DNA of 64,000 bases, taken from the NCBI GenBank assembly GCA_045110515.1, contig JBGCGD010000018.1, forward strand, positions 1 to 64,000. The letters are read 5' to 3'. The position numbers were made by a program, and so were the translations under genes. The DNA is from Granulosicoccus sp045110515. GTDB lineage: Bacteria; Pseudomonadota; Gammaproteobacteria; Granulosicoccales; Granulosicoccaceae. This document shows positions 27,859 through 35,632 of this stretch, in pieces. Within the stretch, counting starts at the first letter, position 1. The number at the start of each line of letters is the position of its first letter. The notes below the pieces were generated by a model. The model did no database searches. It had not been told where the DNA came from and worked only from the letters and a program-made list of their open reading frames with translations.

Positions 27859-28581
27859 TTAACTCAGGGCTTTAGCTACTGCTGCTTGTGCGTGGATCGC
27901 AGTGGTATCAAAGAGCGGAATATCGGTGTGCGACTGATCAATTAGAAGGGTAATTTCGGTGCATCCTAAAATAACGGCCTCGCACCCTTGTTCTGCCAGA
28001 GTGCTCACAATGTCTAAATAGGCTTCCCGAGATTCTGATCGGATAGTTCCGCGGCATAGTTCTTCATAAATTATCTTATGAACAATTGCCTGGTCGTTCT
28101 CATTCGGAACTAGGACATCAAAGTCATAGTGTGCCTGCATTCGCCCCTTGTAAAACTGATCGCTCATGGTGAACCCTGTGCCCAAGAGTGCTACCTTTTT
28201 ATGCCCAGCTAAAGATAAAGCCTTGGCGGTGGGGTCTACGATATGCAGTAGTGGCAAGTTGACATCTTGCATTGTCTCGTTCGCGACTTTATGCATCGTG
28301 TTGGTCGCGATAACGATAAAATCTGCACCTGCGCGCTCTAAGGATTTGGCAGCCTGATTCATACATTCACCGGCGCCTTTCCAATCGCCTGCATGTTGCA
28401 GTGTCTCGATTGCGGCGAAATCTAGGCTGTTAAGGATGATCCTGGCCGAGTGCAAACCTCCCAGCGCTTGCTTAATGCCTTTATTGATGGCTTGGTAATA
28501 TAGCAAGGTAGATTCCCAGCTCATGCCGCCGATGATGCCTATTGATTGGCTGCTGTGGGTACCTGTTGAACTGAATGACAT
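27859..28581 (-). CDS. Aspartate/glutamate racemase family protein (YgeA-like)
   Basis: A 240-residue Asp/Glu racemase-family protein closely resembling E. coli YgeA: GIIGGMSWESTLLYYQAINK, GGLHSARIILNSLDF, NTMHKVA and FGCTE-type C-terminal half. Typical racemases use two cysteines; here the first position is Thr93 (IATNTMH) and the second is Cys207 (LGCTEI), the Thr/Cys pair I recall for the L-Asp/Glu-specific YgeA enzyme. It interconverts free amino-acid enantiomers in the cytoplasm. It precedes phaB on the same strand without an obvious metabolic link. Confidence 0.85.
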   Translation of the reverse strand: MSFSSTGTHSSQSIGIIGGMSWESTLLYYQAINKGIKQALGGLHSARIILNSLDFAAIETLQHAGDWKGAGECMNQAAKSLERAGADFIVIATNTMHKVANETMQDVNLPLLHIVDPTAKALSLAGHKKVALLGTGFTMSDQFYKGRMQAHYDFDVLVPNENDQAIVHKIIYEELCRGTIRSESREAYLDIVSTLAEQGCEAVILGCTEITLLIDQSHTDIPLFDTTAIHAQAAVAKALS

Positions 28582-29013
28582 AGCGAGCCCGCGATTTAGT
28601 GTTGCGACAATGATTGTGAGTTTAGTGACTTCTCATACTTCTCGCCAATAGCCGGATTGCATAAGGAGAGGCATCTGAGGTCTAAAGACTGAGTGTTTTA
28701 TGATTGAACTTACGGATGTGTACGATAAACACGAGTATATATTTTGGTACTTCTTATGTGTGAATTCAGTCATTTTAAGTATAGGCATGTGAAAAAATGA
28801 GTGACTAGGTCATCAGTGCTAGGTTAAATAAATCTCAGTAGAGAGTGTCGATTTCGAGAAGAGTGTCAAGATTTGATTCAAGACAACAACACTGGCGACC
28901 CAACCGCTCAGGTCAACATGTTTTTACCCGTTCTTTACTTTAGTGTTGAACAGGCTTTTGGTAAAAAATCCGCTGTAAAAACTTAGGCCTTGTTAAGGAG
29001 TGCTAAAGATGCG
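28582..29013. other. Intergenic stretch upstream of the racemase gene
   Basis: These 432 AT-rich bases contain no gene that I can recognise on either strand. They separate the racemase start from the stop of the large FAD/Fe-S dehydrogenase and should hold the racemase promoter; no confident terminator or operator was seen. Confidence 0.5.
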
Positions 29014-31911
29014 TTATAGGCATTTCTCAATCACTTGTACTGGGTGCATCTGTTGCAATTCAGAATGATCTTTGACTTGCTCATGGCAGCTAAAGCCATT
29101 GGTCACCACAATGGTATCTTTAGCTGCGCGTTGTAAGGTAGGGTTCAATTTTCGAGTAAAGAGGGCTAGGCCTAAGTGTCGGGTTTTCTCTTTCATTCCA
29201 AAAGTGCCGGCCATGCCGCAGCAGCTTGACTCAGGCTCTTCGATGACCTTAAAGCATCGTTTCATCCACGTGCGATCATATGAACCACCGGAAGACTTTT
29301 CATGGCAATGTACGTGTAGTACAGCTTTGTTTAAGGTTGTTTTAGGTTCTATACCGTGTGCGTCCAGGAACTCGGTCAAGGTACACGTTCTCGCTCGGAT
29401 GTCCTGAGCTCTAGCATCCTCAGCATGAGTACGCTGAATTTCATCTTTAAACACAGACAAGCATGAGGGTTCTAATACGATTAATTGTGAACCGTCAGGA
29501 AGCTGGGGATAAAGCGTTTCGAGTATGTCTTGAAGCTGTTGTTTGGCTTGCGCTAAAAAACCGTATTCATAAAGAGGCCTGCCGCAGCAGAAATGAGCTC
29601 TTGACACTGCGACCTTAAATCCGCAACGTGACAACACCTTGATCGCACTGATCAATACGCCCGGTCGGTAATGAGCATTGACTGTATCTGACCAAAGAAC
29701 CACAGGGGGATGGCTTTCATCGCCAAACCAGAAAAAATGAGCGTCTTGGGACTGTGCGTGCTGTGTTGTCCAGCCTTTAAAACTGAGCTTGGCAAGCTCG
29801 GGTAGGTTTTTCTCTTGGCTAATTCCCAGCCATTTTTTTACCACACTGCCTGCGGTGCTTTTTTGCAATCTATTGGTTAGGCCTGCAAATGGTGCAAGCT
29901 TTGGAAGCGTTGTACCTATTTTACCGAAAACATGATGACTGAAAGGGCGTGATTTTCGTTGATAATGCGCGGACATAAACTCCGCTTTATACGATGCGAT
30001 ATCCACTTGAGTGGGGCATTCATGTTTGCAGGCTTTGCAAGACAAGCAATGTTCTAATGAGTCTGCTATTGCGTCGTTGTCCCAACCATCTTTTATAACG
30101 TCTCCTCTGAGCATTTCGTGTAGTAGATGCGCTCGCCCACGGGTAGAATAGCGTTCCTCTCCGCTAACCTGATAACTCGGGCACATGGCTCCAGATTGAG
30201 CACGGCATTTTCCCATGCCGATACATCGTTCTGACGATCGTCCAAACCCTTCGAGGTCTTCTACAAATGCAAGTGATGTGGTGGGAGCAGGGCGTTGATA
30301 CTCAGGACCGAAGCGTAAATTCTCATCCATCTTGTAGGCGTCTATCAGCTTACCGGGGTTCATACGTTTTTCAGGATCCCAGGCTGCTTTAAACTGTTGG
30401 AATGCACGCATCAAATTCGTGCCAAACATAATGGGCAGGAACTCAGCTTTTGCTTGACCATCTCCATGTTCGCCGCTTAACGACCCACCGAATTTAACGA
30501 CAAGTTCGGCAATCTCTCGACTGAAGTTTTTCCAATGCTTAACGCCTTCGCTTGTTCGGGTGTCAAAGGTTATCCGTGCATGTATACATCCGTCGCCAAA
30601 ATGACCGTAGAGGCTGGTTGAGTAGCCGTAGCGATCCACTAAGGTTTGAAATGCGCGTAGATAATCACCTAACTGATTGGGATCCACCGCTGTGTCTTCC
30701 CATCCAACAACGGGGTCTGGTTGAGTTGGATCAAGGTTCATCGCCGTGGCAGAAGCACCTTGTTCGCGAATGCTCCATATATCGGTGACCTGTGAGGGTT
30801 CGCTGATAAGCTTAACCGCCCGGACTCTTGCGGAATCATTCATGGTACGCTCGAATCTGTCGCATAAGTCACTTAGCGCAGCAGTATCTTTAGCGGCAAG
30901 TTCGGTTAGTATCCAGGCTTTGCCCTCAGGTAATAGGGCCACTTCACGTTGCTTAAGGTTGCGATCATTCAGTCCACCGATGATGCTCCAATCCAAACCT
31001 TCCATTGCGATGGGTTCAAACGGCATTATCTCCGGGACGCAGTCACCTGCGATATAAATATTATCGAATCCCAATACAACGAGTTGTTTATGATTCGGGT
31101 TTTCGATAAGAGATACTTTTGCCTGTAGTACAGATACCAAGGTGCCTTCTGATCCGACTAACGCGCGCGCAACGTTGAATCCGTTTTCTGGGAGTAGTTG
31201 GTCTAAGTTATAGCCGGAGACTCGCCTTTTAATACTTGGATAGCGAGAGCGGATGTCATCCTCGTACTCATCTCGAATAGATTTAAGTTGTCGGTAAATC
31301 TGTGCGCGCCCATCATTTTTAGAAATGATCTCTTCAAGTTCGGTATCTGATGTGGGGCCTACCCAAAACTGGTCACCGGCTGCCGTTAATACTTCCAATT
31401 CGACAACGTTTTCTACGGTTTTTCCGGCTAGCATCGAATGAGGGCCACAGGAGTTATTACCAATCATGCCACCTAATGTGCATCGGCTATGCGTGGCAGG
31501 ATCGGGTCCAAAGGTCAGGCCGTATTGCTCCGCTGCGGCTTTTAACGCATCGCAAACTATGCCAGGCTCAACAACCGCCTCGCCAGCTTCGGTGTCAATA
31601 GACACAACGTTGTTCATATAACGAGAGCAGTCAAGAATGACGGCTTCGTTAACACACTGTCCATTCTGCGAGGTTCCACCGCCTCGCATGAGTACGGCTA
31701 AACCGTGTTCCCGACAATATTTTGTGGTGAGCTTTACGTCGTCGATGTTCTTCGGAAAAACAACACCCAGTGGAATCTGGCGGTAGTTAGATGCATCGCT
31801 GGTATACAACGCCACACCGGCAGCGGAGAAGTCGCAATCGCCCTGTAAGGAGTTGCGTAGCTCTTCATGAAGATGAGCCAATTCCGGGTGGTGTGTTTTG
31901 ATTGCCGTCAT
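29014..31911 (-). CDS. FAD-linked/4Fe-4S D-2-hydroxyacid dehydrogenase (YdiJ-like)
   Basis: A 965-residue fusion. The N-terminal half is a D-lactate/D-2-hydroxyglutarate dehydrogenase-type FAD domain (LAVLMRGGGTSQNGQ near 70, GGMIGNNSCGPHS near 145, GSLSGEHGDGQAK near 480). Next come two 4Fe-4S-type cysteine clusters (GMGKCRAQSGAMC near 567; HCLSCKACKHECP near 625). The C-terminal part holds two CCG modules (FCCGRPL near 774 and SSCCGMAGTFG near 897) as in GlpC/LldE electron-transfer proteins. This is the YdiJ architecture, which oxidises D-2-hydroxyacids and passes electrons to quinone. Divergent from a LysR gene and close to comDE, it is a candidate for oxidising the D-configured sulfolactate; that substrate is inference. 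Confidence 0.85.
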   Translation of the reverse strand: MTAIKTHHPELAHLHEELRNSLQGDCDFSAAGVALYTSDASNYRQIPLGVVFPKNIDDVKLTTKYCREHGLAVLMRGGGTSQNGQCVNEAVILDCSRYMNNVVSIDTEAGEAVVEPGIVCDALKAAAEQYGLTFGPDPATHSRCTLGGMIGNNSCGPHSMLAGKTVENVVELEVLTAAGDQFWVGPTSDTELEEIISKNDGRAQIYRQLKSIRDEYEDDIRSRYPSIKRRVSGYNLDQLLPENGFNVARALVGSEGTLVSVLQAKVSLIENPNHKQLVVLGFDNIYIAGDCVPEIMPFEPIAMEGLDWSIIGGLNDRNLKQREVALLPEGKAWILTELAAKDTAALSDLCDRFERTMNDSARVRAVKLISEPSQVTDIWSIREQGASATAMNLDPTQPDPVVGWEDTAVDPNQLGDYLRAFQTLVDRYGYSTSLYGHFGDGCIHARITFDTRTSEGVKHWKNFSREIAELVVKFGGSLSGEHGDGQAKAEFLPIMFGTNLMRAFQQFKAAWDPEKRMNPGKLIDAYKMDENLRFGPEYQRPAPTTSLAFVEDLEGFGRSSERCIGMGKCRAQSGAMCPSYQVSGEERYSTRGRAHLLHEMLRGDVIKDGWDNDAIADSLEHCLSCKACKHECPTQVDIASYKAEFMSAHYQRKSRPFSHHVFGKIGTTLPKLAPFAGLTNRLQKSTAGSVVKKWLGISQEKNLPELAKLSFKGWTTQHAQSQDAHFFWFGDESHPPVVLWSDTVNAHYRPGVLISAIKVLSRCGFKVAVSRAHFCCGRPLYEYGFLAQAKQQLQDILETLYPQLPDGSQLIVLEPSCLSVFKDEIQRTHAEDARAQDIRARTCTLTEFLDAHGIEPKTTLNKAVLHVHCHEKSSGGSYDRTWMKRCFKVIEEPESSCCGMAGTFGMKEKTRHLGLALFTRKLNPTLQRAAKDTIVVTNGFSCHEQVKDHSELQQMHPVQVIEKCL

Positions 31912-32008
31912 TGCAGTGAAAGGTCAGACGTTGATTTAACGTACCCATTGTCGCATTGATTCAAATGGAATACGCTGATCGGAATCTAAGCTTCCATTAC
32001 GGTACCCG

Positions 32009-32914
32009 ATTCTGTCTATCGCACTTCTCAAAACGCTCATTGCCATCGCTGATCACGGAAGTTTTAGCAGCGCTGCCGATGCTGTCAACATCACACAGGC
32101 GGCGGTAGGGCAACAAATGAAACGCCTCGAGAGCAACCTGGGTGTCGATTTATTTAATCGTAGTCAAAAAGCTCCTCAGTTAAATGCGCTAGCACTTGCG
32201 CTTATTCCCAAAGCGCGAGAGGTTGTGCACTCCTATGAAACCATGCTGGATGAATTAACCGGGGAAGGTCAATTAAATGGCGAGCTTACACTGGGTGCAG
32301 TTCCATCCGCAATCCGCGCTTTAGTGCCGCTATCGGTTAGGGAATTAGTGCAGATATATCCGCAACTGCGTATACGGGTAGTGCCAGGACTTACCAGCGA
32401 TATGCTCGAGCAGGTAGAAAGAAACGCAATCGATTGCGCCATATTGAGCGATCCAGGAAATCTAGGGCCACACCTAAACTGGGTGCCATTTGCTGAAGAA
32501 GAGCTCATTTTGCTAACGGCTGCGGATGTAAAAAAACGGGATCCAATGAAAATCCTCGAACAGATGCCCTATATACGGCACACGAGACGGGCAGCAGTGG
32601 GTATGTTGGCCGAGCGTTGGTTAGCCGACCATGACGTAACTGTGCGCGCTTCAATGGAAATGGAATCTATAGAATCCTTAACGAGCATGGTGGCGCATAA
32701 CGTAGGCGTATCTATTGTGCCCAATGTCAGCGTACCCGATGCCATATTCGCGACATTGCGAAAAATTCGACTGCCTGAGCCCAGACAATCCCGCGTGTTG
32801 GGAGTGGTTTCTAGGGCCGACAATAGTAAGATGCGGCTTATTGAAAAGCTTATTGAGCAACTTCAGCAAACGGTCAAAAAACGCGCTGGAAAGATGCCTC
32901 GGCAACTAAAATAA
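32009..32914 (+). CDS. LysR-type transcriptional regulator with no standard start codon
   Basis: A LysR regulator of about 300 residues. The helix-turn-helix reads LIAIADHGSFSSAADAV then NITQAAVGQQMKRLE, and the effector domain follows to LQQTVKKRAGKMPRQLK. The first in-frame ATG is at 32117, which would cut off most of the DNA-binding helix-turn-helix. Upstream, between that ATG and the stop at 31976, there is no ATG, GTG or TTG in frame; ATT at 32009 or CTG at 32012 fit the usual start of the fold. An ATG at 31965 in another frame suggests a one-base change instead. It diverges from the FAD/Fe-S dehydrogenase gene and precedes comDE, so it probably controls one or both. Confidence 0.75.
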   Translation: MLSIALLKTLIAIADHGSFSSAADAVNITQAAVGQQMKRLESNLGVDLFNRSQKAPQLNALALALIPKAREVVHSYETMLDELTGEGQLNGELTLGAVPSAIRALVPLSVRELVQIYPQLRIRVVPGLTSDMLEQVERNAIDCAILSDPGNLGPHLNWVPFAEEELILLTAADVKKRDPMKILEQMPYIRHTRRAAVGMLAERWLADHDVTVRASMEMESIESLTSMVAHNVGVSIVPNVSVPDAIFATLRKIRLPEPRQSRVLGVVSRADNSKMRLIEKLIEQLQQTVKKRAGKMPRQLK

Positions 32915-32922
32915 AACTTTAG

Positions 32923-32954
32923 TTTGACTTAAATATATTTTATTTGAGTTAAAT
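32923..32954. repeat. Direct repeats TTTGA(C/G)TTAAAT upstream of comD
   Basis: Two 12-base direct repeats, TTTGACTTAAAT at 32923-32934 and TTTGAGTTAAAT at 32943-32954, differ at one position and start 20 bases apart, about two helical turns. They lie in a very AT-rich spacer between the LysR stop and the comD start (33005). A tandem operator, or overlapping -35-like TTGACT/TTGAGT elements, is inferred. Confidence 0.5.
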
Positions 32955-33004
32955 TTAATTTTAGTCCAGAATTCACACATCAACCACCGTTTTGGGGAAG
33001 TAGC

Positions 33005-33502
33005 GTGTCAGTCGACGACAAAATTGTTCAGGACCTTGTTAATAACAAGGTTGAGTTTGTAACTACAGTTCCGTGTAAGCAGTTAGCTGGTGTTATCGAT
33101 AAAATCGATGCCAGCAAAGACATCTACCATATTCCGTCAAACAAAGAAGACGAGGGCATGGGTCTGTGTGCCGGTGCATTCATGGGAGGTAAGCGTCCAG
33201 CGATCATCATGCAAAACACGGCAATTGGTGTCACCATTAATACGCTGGTTACGTTAACTCAGTACTACCGCATGCCGTTGCCCATGATCATCAGCTATCG
33301 CGGTGAACTCGGCGAGCCGGTTGCCTGCCAAGTAGAGATGGCGGTTCACACCAAAGCGTTACTCGCTCAGCTGAACATCCCGACCTACCATTTCCACGAT
33401 GAATCAGACGTGGAAGAATTCGACGCAATCCTAAAACACACTTACATGTGCAACAAGCCAGTGGCCATTCTCACTGATGCTTCATTCTGGAATGGGTACT
33501 AA
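33005..33502 (+). CDS. comD: Sulfopyruvate decarboxylase, alpha subunit
   Basis: A 165-residue protein corresponding to the N-terminal pyrimidine-binding half of a TPP-dependent decarboxylase. Features are TTVPCKQLAGVIDKI, the conserved IPSNKEDEGMGLCAGAFMGG with the TPP-activating glutamate, MQNTAIGVTINTL and ISYRGELGE. The separate short subunit, followed two bases later by the beta subunit, matches ComD/ComE of sulfopyruvate decarboxylase; phosphonopyruvate decarboxylases are usually a single fused chain. The reaction is sulfopyruvate to sulfoacetaldehyde and CO2. The start is GTG at 33005 with GGGGAAG upstream. Confidence 0.82.
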   Translation: MSVDDKIVQDLVNNKVEFVTTVPCKQLAGVIDKIDASKDIYHIPSNKEDEGMGLCAGAFMGGKRPAIIMQNTAIGVTINTLVTLTQYYRMPLPMIISYRGELGEPVACQVEMAVHTKALLAQLNIPTYHFHDESDVEEFDAILKHTYMCNKPVAILTDASFWNGY

Positions 33503-33504
33503 TC

Positions 33505-34068
33505 ATGATACGTTCAGAAATCTTAAAGCAGCTTATTCCCGTCATTTCCGATCAATTCGTAGTGTGCAACATCGGCTTGCCTAGCCAGGAAATGCACCTG
33601 CTTGACGATCAACCTACCAACTTTTACATGCTTGGCACGATGGGCTTGGCATCGTCAATTGGTCTGGGCTTAGCGCTTGCTCAGAAACAAAAAGTGATCT
33701 CTATCGATGGCGATGGTTCCGTATTAACCAATCTGGGCACCTTACCTACGATAGCCAACAATGTTGCTGATAACTTTATTTTGCTTATCATTGATAACGG
33801 CAGCTATGGTTCAACCGGTGATCAGCCTACTTACGCGGGCAAGAAAACGTCACTGACAGCCGTTGCGAAAGCCTGCGGTTGTGAAAACGTTATCGAGTGC
33901 TCAGCAGAAGAGACTGTCCAGGTCATGAAAGATGCATTGGCCGGCGACAAAATGACCATCATCGTCAGTAAATGCGAATCAGGAAACGTAAAAGTTCCTG
34001 TCATCACGTTGGACCCCGTTGTTATTCGCGATCGTTTCATGCGCGAATTGCAATCACGTAACGGCTAA
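33505..34068 (+). CDS. comE: Sulfopyruvate decarboxylase, beta subunit
   Basis: A 187-residue protein that is the TPP pyrophosphate-binding half of the decarboxylase. The GDG...N motif is SIDGDGSVLTNLGTLPTIAN (near 72), preceded by MGLASSIGLGLALAQ and followed by IDNGSYGSTGDQPTY. It begins two bases after comD, so the pair is translationally coupled and forms one enzyme. Length fits the stand-alone ComE subunit. In bacteria ComDE acts in sulfolactate or cysteate breakdown; the usual next enzyme, sulfoacetaldehyde acetyltransferase (Xsc), is not in this window. Confidence 0.82.
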   Translation: MIRSEILKQLIPVISDQFVVCNIGLPSQEMHLLDDQPTNFYMLGTMGLASSIGLGLALAQKQKVISIDGDGSVLTNLGTLPTIANNVADNFILLIIDNGSYGSTGDQPTYAGKKTSLTAVAKACGCENVIECSAEETVQVMKDALAGDKMTIIVSKCESGNVKVPVITLDPVVIRDRFMRELQSRNG

Positions 34069-34087
34069 TACGATTACTTTTCAACCG

Positions 34088-35200
34088 ATGTCTTCGATAC
34101 ACACGTGTAGCGATGCCAGACGTTTGGCCAAACGGCGGTTGCCCTGGATGGTGTTTGATTACATCGATGGGGCAGCCGGAGAAGGCTTTGGCGAGCGGCT
34201 AAATCGAGAGCGTTTACAGTCACTAAGGCTACAGCCTCGTGTCCTTAATAACGTCGAGAAACGAAGCGTCTCAGTTGAACTCTTCGGAGATACTGCGATG
34301 CTCCCGTTTGGCATTAGTCCAATGGGTATGTGCAATTTGTCGAGCCCACATGCCGATAAATGGCTGGCAAATCTCGCTGCAGACAAGCATATTCCAGTTG
34401 GGGTTTCAACGGCTGCTTCAACCTCTCTTGAAAGTATGATTGAGATGGCCGAAGGCTACGCCTGGTTCCAGTTGTACTTTAGTGGAAACGAAGATTCCTC
34501 CCAGGCTTTGATTAAACGCGCCGAAGATTCCGGCTATAAAACGTTGGTCATGACTGTCGATGTGCCTGAAGTAGGGCGCCGGCCACGTGAGCTTAGGCGC
34601 GGTTTCAAAATGCCCTTCAAAATGGGGCCGGCTCAGGTTTTCGATTTTGCCATGCACCCGCGTTGGTCCATAAATACCTTAGTTCGCGGACGCCCTGAAC
34701 TAGCGAACTTCGGTGGTAAATACGGCGCCTTCGAACGCACTGCCAGCCGAGCGGGTGCTGATTGGAATTTGCTGGACAAAATACGACAAAGTTGGAAAGG
34801 CAACCTTGTTGTCAAAGGTGTGCTGAGTTCAGAAGATGCCCTGCGAATGAAAACGATGGGTGTGGATGCTGTGCAGGTGTCGAGTCATGGCGGCCGTCAA
34901 TTGGAGAGTGCGCCTCCGCCCATCGATTGCCTGAAACGAATACGTGAGGCAGTGGGTGATGACTACCCATTGTTTTTCGACAGCGGGCTACGATCGGGCG
35001 AAGACATCGTGAAAGCTTATGCAGTCGGCGCCGACTTTGCCTTCATGGCAAGGCCATTGTTGTTTGCTATGGCGGCAGAGGGTGAACGCGGGCTGGTCCA
35101 GCTATGCGACGTATTAGCAGCTGAATCCAGCATAGCCTTAGCCCAGTTGGGTTTGTGCGGCATTGATGAAATTGCATCTCAGGTGCTACACCCTTCCTGA
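34088..35200 (+). CDS. FMN-dependent L-2-hydroxyacid dehydrogenase/oxidase
   Basis: A protein of about 370 residues from the LldD/glycolate oxidase/mandelate dehydrogenase family. FMN and substrate-site features appear in order: MVFDYIDGAAGEG, SPMGMCNLSSP, AWFQLYFSG, MTVDVPEVGRRPRE, VVKGVLSSEDA, and the catalytic His and Arg in VSSHGGRQLESAPPP, where most relatives have SNHGGRQLD. FFDSGLRSGEDI and MARPLLFAM complete the phosphate site. Start at 34088 (MSSIHTCSDARRL) is chosen over 34019, which lies inside comE. It sits 20 bases after comE; oxidation of L-sulfolactate to sulfopyruvate would suit this position, but L-lactate or another L-2-hydroxyacid is equally possible by sequence. Confidence 0.82.
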   Translation: MSSIHTCSDARRLAKRRLPWMVFDYIDGAAGEGFGERLNRERLQSLRLQPRVLNNVEKRSVSVELFGDTAMLPFGISPMGMCNLSSPHADKWLANLAADKHIPVGVSTAASTSLESMIEMAEGYAWFQLYFSGNEDSSQALIKRAEDSGYKTLVMTVDVPEVGRRPRELRRGFKMPFKMGPAQVFDFAMHPRWSINTLVRGRPELANFGGKYGAFERTASRAGADWNLLDKIRQSWKGNLVVKGVLSSEDALRMKTMGVDAVQVSSHGGRQLESAPPPIDCLKRIREAVGDDYPLFFDSGLRSGEDIVKAYAVGADFAFMARPLLFAMAAEGERGLVQLCDVLAAESSIALAQLGLCGIDEIASQVLHPS

Positions 35201-35632
35201 GCCAGGTGATATGCGGGTAGTATAACTCTCGGGCTTAGTCGGCAAACGGGAGCGCTCCACGTTTGCTGACCTTTTGCCATTTAAGTCCGAAATGCATGAG
35301 GCTGGACTACGTTGATTTTCTACTTATCTATCTTCGTACATACGACCACGCAATCTAGCGCCAAACTGAACCGTGCAGGTGGAGTTACACTGCATGAAGC
35401 TTTAGCCGAGAACAACCTGCAGCTTAAAATGGGTCACTGCGTTGGACGTATAGGTCTCAACGCGGATCAAAAAGTTGCTTTCGATGTTCTCCATTGTTAT
35501 GTACTGGATAGGTGTGCTGCGCTCATTAGGTCTGTCTAGTTAAATGCTAATTAAGAAAGTCGAATTTTGACACTCAGGTAGCGTAACACTCGAAATACCT
35601 CATTCGATGAAGATACTTTTTCATGGTGACTA
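35201..35632. other. Intergenic stretch between the ComDE operon and gabD
   Basis: The stretch is 432 bases between convergent transcripts. It contains the terminator at 35238-35275. A 75-codon plus-strand frame (35312-35539) shows no family features and no ribosome binding site, so I do not call it a gene. Confidence 0.5.
35238..35275 (+). terminator. Terminator after the comDE/hydroxyacid dehydrogenase operon
   Basis: A long inverted repeat, GTCGGCAAACG paired with CGTTTGCTGAC around an inner palindrome GGAGCGCTCC, starts 38 bases after the stop at 35200 and is followed by CTTTT. The stem has one G-T pair. It would end the comDE operon. Confidence 0.7.

Noticed and set aside
33005..34068. 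Phosphonopyruvate decarboxylase
   Set aside because: Related enzyme family, but two separate short subunits fit ComD/ComE better and no phosphonate genes (PEP mutase, phosphonatase) are nearby. Not fully excluded.
35312..35539. 75-codon plus-strand frame between the hydroxyacid dehydrogenase and gabD
   Set aside because: No ribosome binding site and no family resemblance; it lies after a terminator.
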